Shown here: piece after piece, positions 59,640 through 64,000 of the stretch | Numbering within the stretch: the stretch's first letter is position 1 | Layout: each line of letters opens with the position of its first letter | NCBI RefSeq assembly: GCF_037975245.1 | Contig: NC_092579.1 | Span: 14,120,678 to 14,184,677 of the forward strand | Origin: Apostichopus japonicus | Taxonomy: Eukaryota; Echinodermata; Holothuroidea; Aspidochirotida; Stichopodidae | Direction: 5' to 3' | Length of the DNA stretch: 64,000 bases | Position numbers and translations under genes: made by a program | The notes under the pieces: generated by a model | The model's input: the letters and a program-made list of their open reading frames with translations, nothing else | Told to the model about the DNA's origin: nothing | Database searches by the model: none

Positions 59640-62600
59640 TAAGAGGCTTCCTATTTTATTCTATATTTCTGATGACCACAAATGGTAGCAGAAAATAGGC
59701 TCATCTGTAGATGAAAAAAAAATGACTTAGATCTATGTAGAATAAAACTCAATCACATTTCCCTGGATGATTGCGTGTCATGATTTTGAAGAAGAAAAAG
59801 AGAAAATCAGTGTTTTAGTTTGATTCAAAGAGAACACCGAGATCCATGCCAAAAAATGTCTTTATGAAGGAGAGAAGAGCTGGTCTGTTTTCCATTGACA
59901 TTGATTTTGTGAAGGAAAGTGGCATATTGAAAGACAACATTACGTACGTTATTATTTATCTTAAGCTGTGTAAAAGAATGTTGTATCGTGTTTGAGAAGA
60001 TCTTACCAACAATGTAAGAAATATTTCATCCCTGTCGGAGATTGGGGATTCCTTTCATCCCGACCTGGATCCATTTGCTTAAGTGAAAGTTGTTAGCTTT
60101 TGATTGAAAAGATGCTGTAGAATTTTTTTCAACTATGCTAGATACAGTCCATAAATGGGATGCAGGTCTGTTACAGTCTGTGATTTCAGGGTGGATATTA
60201 AAAGCATTTATCCAAAAACTTTTGTCTTCTACAAAGTTTAAAGTTTCTCTCTTCCAGTACCAGACAAACCTGTGCTGTAGTGTTAGTTGCATGTGTGCAC
60301 TATAAAACTTCTGCATGGTATATGCTGTACCCCTGAGCTAACATTCTATCTATTTAGTGGTGTGGGGGGGGGGGCATTAAGTTATTCACAGGTGTCTAAC
60401 AAGAAATTCCAGTGAATTGATCTTTTTCCAAAGTGTATGGCAGTGCTCCTCCCATCGGAGGTTTGGTGACCAATCATAGTTTAATTTATGTAGTCTATTA
60501 CCAGGTAGTGTTACTTTTCCACAAATCTTCAGTTAAGAGTTATGTTTTTTCTGTAATATATTTAATGCATTTCAAATTTTCAAAAATGTTAAAAGAATGC
60601 CGCAAAGCAAAACTGTGTTTGTTTGTAATTTTTACAATGATACGTTTGGTGAATGAACATTTTGGTGAAGGAATCCGGCTGTGGTTATATATTGAAATTG
60701 ATTAAAGAGAAACTATAACTAAATGATAAACTTACTTGTCTTACTCTTACAAGGTCACATTTCAGATCTCGTATATAGGAAATATGAATGTATCTCTTTT
60801 TCTATTTTATTTAATTTTGTTTTTTTCCAAAATTATTTATGGTTGGAAATGGACAAAGTACAGTATGTCAGTGCCTTGATGCCTCTAATGTATATAAACA
60901 TCTTTGAATATACGGTGCCATGATGAAGGGGGCATTGCTCGACTGGTAGAAGGTAGTGTTAGTTTTCACAAAAATCAACTGTGTGAGTTCTGTTGGCTTG
61001 GGATTCAGACATAACTACAATGAAACCACAGGAGGACACTTCATAAACCTTTTTTTGTTACAGTTTGTAAATTCATCATTGCTGACAGATTGTCTAAATT
61101 GACATCACAGGTTTGGAGAATACCAAATTCTTTACCATCTTCCTGGTCCTCGTCCTCATTTCAATAGTTTGCTAGGTTGAGTCAATGGCTGTACTTGATG
61201 ACATTTCCAGTCGAAGCTCATGAATACTGAAATTAGAGAGGATCTTTTGTTCAACTTTTTGATTACTAACCGTAGAAAAAGTTTCTTACAAGAATAATTA
61301 CTCCTTTTAAGTAGCTGGTCTCATGAACAGCTTTCAAGATCAAACAGTTTTAGTATCGATTGTATTCTAGTGTCATGTGGGCATATCAAGGTTGTAAACC
61401 ATAAAACGTTGTCTTATATGACTCTAGGAAAAGAAAGCAAAACATCCTTTGCTGTATTTAACAATTTCACTTTATATTGTGGGAAAAATAAATAAAAGCT
61501 TGGACCACGACTGTATTTAACTGGATCTAATAAACGAAAAGTTTGTAACTTTGTATCTGCTTGTGTTTTCTTTGTGTACATACTTGACCACATCATAAGG
61601 ATTTAACCAAAATTGTTTCTGTAGAATAAATTGGCAAACCTGGCTGCAATTTCAACTCTCATTACACATTGATGCTTTCTCTAGACCCCCTCCTCATTAT
61701 ACCCCCTTCCCCTTTATACCCCTTCCCCTTATAACCATATTCTCTCCCTACCCCTTTTCTGTTTGTCATAATTCCTTAGTGGAGTGAAAGTTTATTCTAA
61801 GAAAATAAGTAGATTTGCCGTCTTTTTGTGTTATCATGGAATGTCAATGTAATACCGTTACACTTGAAACATCTACGGACACCTGCAGTATGAACAACAT
61901 TGTCCTAACCACTCCATTAGGGGTTATAAATCATGAAAATAGCTGCAACTGTTGAAAACATCCATCAATGATTTAAAATTTTACAAGCCTTTTCATGATT
62001 CTAGTTTCTAAAATTTAATTAGTTTTATTAATTAGTGAGCTAATTATACACATTGATGATGTGACTGCCTAATTTTATGTTATGTTATTCCTTTGTGTTA
62101 ACAAACATTGTTTCAAGGTCATAGAACACAGGTTTGTGGCCTAAGAGCGATTTTTTAAAATAGTTTGTCGTCTTTGAAAAGAGGAACGTCACATTATTCA
62201 AATGATATATGAGGGCTTGCATTTAGGGCTAAGATAAGACATTTTGATGAGTGCAACACTCATCTTCATAGTTTGCACATATTTAATGAGTTTCCTAGAT
62301 TAACCAAACCTTCAAATGTGTATATCTTGGAAACAAACGGACCTTTCCAAAAGATTTTGAATGAGAGTATCACACACAACAAATGTACTGAATATGAGAC
62401 AGATTGGCTAGTTGTCCATAGTTCTTCGACCAGTGTTTTGAAACGCTTCTTTGCCATTGAACTGACCACGACATGTTTTTACAAATCCAGCAGTGCTGTC
62501 CTGTAAACATCGTAAACCATTTAATCCCCCATTTACGAATATGGTCCAGAAGGTTTTGTGCCATTTCAACACGATAGTACGCAACAGTTTTGTGTGAGTC

Positions 62601-63636
62601 GTCACTGCATATTTAGTCGGGGGGGGGGGGGGGGGTTAAATGCAAATGTATAGAGCTTGCGCTCTCGAGGTCTAGTAGATAGACTTCCACTACTACGATT
62701 TGACACTCAAAACGTAGGATACACTAATCTAATGTAATAGCCGGGTTAGTCTGCAACAGGGAGGAAACGTTTATCCCCAAAACAGGCTCGCCAAACCGCA
62801 TGATATAGGTAACTGTCATCAGTTGTGCTCAAATAGGCTAAAAATTCAAATAGTGGTCACTGCCTTATTGATATCTGGATATAATATGGATGATCAAAGC
62901 AAATAGGAATATAATTTTGAAGTATTCTGGCTATTTTTGCATGCTCAAAGTTTTGGTCAATCAAACTGATGATGACCTTTAAATGATTAAAAGACCGCAC
63001 TGGTACCACAAGTCATGCACGAAAACCAAACCACGTTACTGATCCACCCTCAACCCAGTTCCCTTACGTCATACATGGCCAACCGTATACGTCGAAACTG
63101 ACTGTTTGACCATCGTCAGGTGTGTGCGAGTCCGTTAGAAAGTAAACATACTATTCAAAGAAACTTCACCCATGAAAGAACCCTGGCACTTAATTAACCA
63201 AACACTTAACCCCAGTCCCCTTGCATCGAGAATGAGTATGTCAATGTATGTCGTCCAGTTACAGAGTTGTTGACAATTGACAATTCATAATCACGTTAAA
63301 ATATGAATCTAAGAGACTGACTTCGGTCAGCTTGCGGCTTTGATAAGCCAATGATGGCTTCTTCGCGAGTTCCTGCTTGCATGAGGATCTAAAATACATA
63401 CAATACATGCATCATCGTCAAATGTATATCACGATTCCCTTAGAAAGGGAACAATACTACACAAGATCTCAGCCAAAAGCCCGAGAACTTCACTGACTTC
63501 CAAGTAATATTTGTACTTCTCCAGTTGTAGGCTTATCATATGCATGTACTGTTGATCAACATTGCCATTTGGTTTAACACGAGTTGTGTACCAAGAAAAT
63601 TGTGTAATATACTCCTAGCTGCAGTTGCCTTTGAAC
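59640..63636. other. KDELR 3' flank and intergenic DNA
   Basis: AT-rich, with G-runs near 60364 and 62618-62634. No exon with domain-like content was found on either strand. Some may be 3' UTR. Confidence 0.5.
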
Positions 63637-63644
63637 AGATAAGC

Positions 63645-63985
63645 CAGTGACGTAGGAAGGTACTTTTGAGTGGGGGGGGGGGCTGAAGACTGATGGCCGG
63701 CCTGGGGGAGGGGTCTAAGGGGAGGGGGTGTCCCCCTCCCCTTTGGAAATTTTTTGCATTTCCAGGTGGCCTCAGATGCAATTTGGTGCAATATAGCACA
63801 CTTCAACTCCCACTCCATTTTGTAAATAATTTTGCATTTTCACCTGGCCTTAGATGCAATTTGGTGCTCCAATGAGATTTTTTCTCATTTGGAAATGAAA
63901 AAGGGGTTTTCTGACTGGCGAAGCGGGGGGGGGGGGGCGGAATAATACTTCCGCCCCCCATATTTTGGGGGCTCCTACGCCCTTG
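63645..63985 (+). mobile_element. Complete 341-bp non-autonomous hAT-type element
   Basis: The left end CAGTGACGTAGGA and right end TCCTACGCCCTTG are 13-bp inverted termini with mismatches near the tip. The octamer AGATAAGC flanks both sides exactly (63637-63644 and 63986-63993), an 8-bp target duplication typical of hAT transposition. The interior matches 29302-29640, carries two copies of AGATGCAATTTGGTGC and has G-runs next to both ends. No open frame with transposase features. Confidence 0.9.
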
Positions 63986-64000
63986 AGATAAGCAAATGTT

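Overview
The window looks like animal nuclear DNA, AT-rich, from a marine invertebrate. An echinoderm, possibly a sea cucumber, is my best guess but it is weakly supported. The evidence is: two intron-split housekeeping genes whose proteins read as ordinary metazoan orthologues; a secreted lectin-like gene of the kind echinoderms expand; and a high density of SINEs, non-autonomous DNA transposons, satellites, (TA)n tracts and G/C homopolymers. No prokaryotic features, CRISPR array or rRNA gene was seen.

Layout. 1-8.8 kb is repeat-rich: a tRNA-derived SINE, nested hAT-like elements, a polypyrimidine tract, a minisatellite, and a perfect 142-bp palindrome between two (TA)n tracts. 8.8-12.1 kb holds a four-exon gene on the plus strand for a secreted protein: signal peptide, C-type-lectin-like domain, Thr-rich linker, PAN/Apple-like module. 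All its introns are phase 1, and a decayed copy of its last exon lies just downstream. 12.6-34 kb has no recognisable functional gene. It holds an unusual array rich in TTACG, a two-copy duplication with protein-like reading, a ~275-bp satellite with a higher-order dimer, a ~105-bp tandem repeat, a second SINE, a decayed transposon-associated ORF, a second TTACG-rich element and a complete 911-bp element with 8-bp target duplications. 34.5-44.1 kb is UBC9/UBE2I, the SUMO-conjugating enzyme: seven coding exons, 162 residues, plus a probable untranslated first exon. 49.4-58.6 kb is the KDEL receptor (ERD2/KDELR): four coding exons, exactly 212 residues. The tail, to 64 kb, is 3' UTR or intergenic DNA ending in a complete 341-bp hAT-type element with perfect 8-bp target duplications.

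The three genes are not functionally linked as far as I can see. UBC9 acts in nuclear and cytosolic SUMOylation, the KDEL receptor in Golgi-to-ER retrieval, and the lectin-like protein is presumably extracellular. The most interesting signals are: (1) the palindrome, each arm of which folds on paper into a hammerhead-ribozyme core; (2) the TTACG-rich element family, whose two copies carry complementary termini; (3) a dispersed intronic repeat carrying direct repeats of AGGTCA with DR1 and DR4 spacing in the UBC9 and KDELR introns; and (4) the decayed last-exon duplicate beside the lectin-like gene. Exon boundaries come from splice consensus, reading-phase agreement and protein similarity recalled by eye; no alignment or fold was computed.
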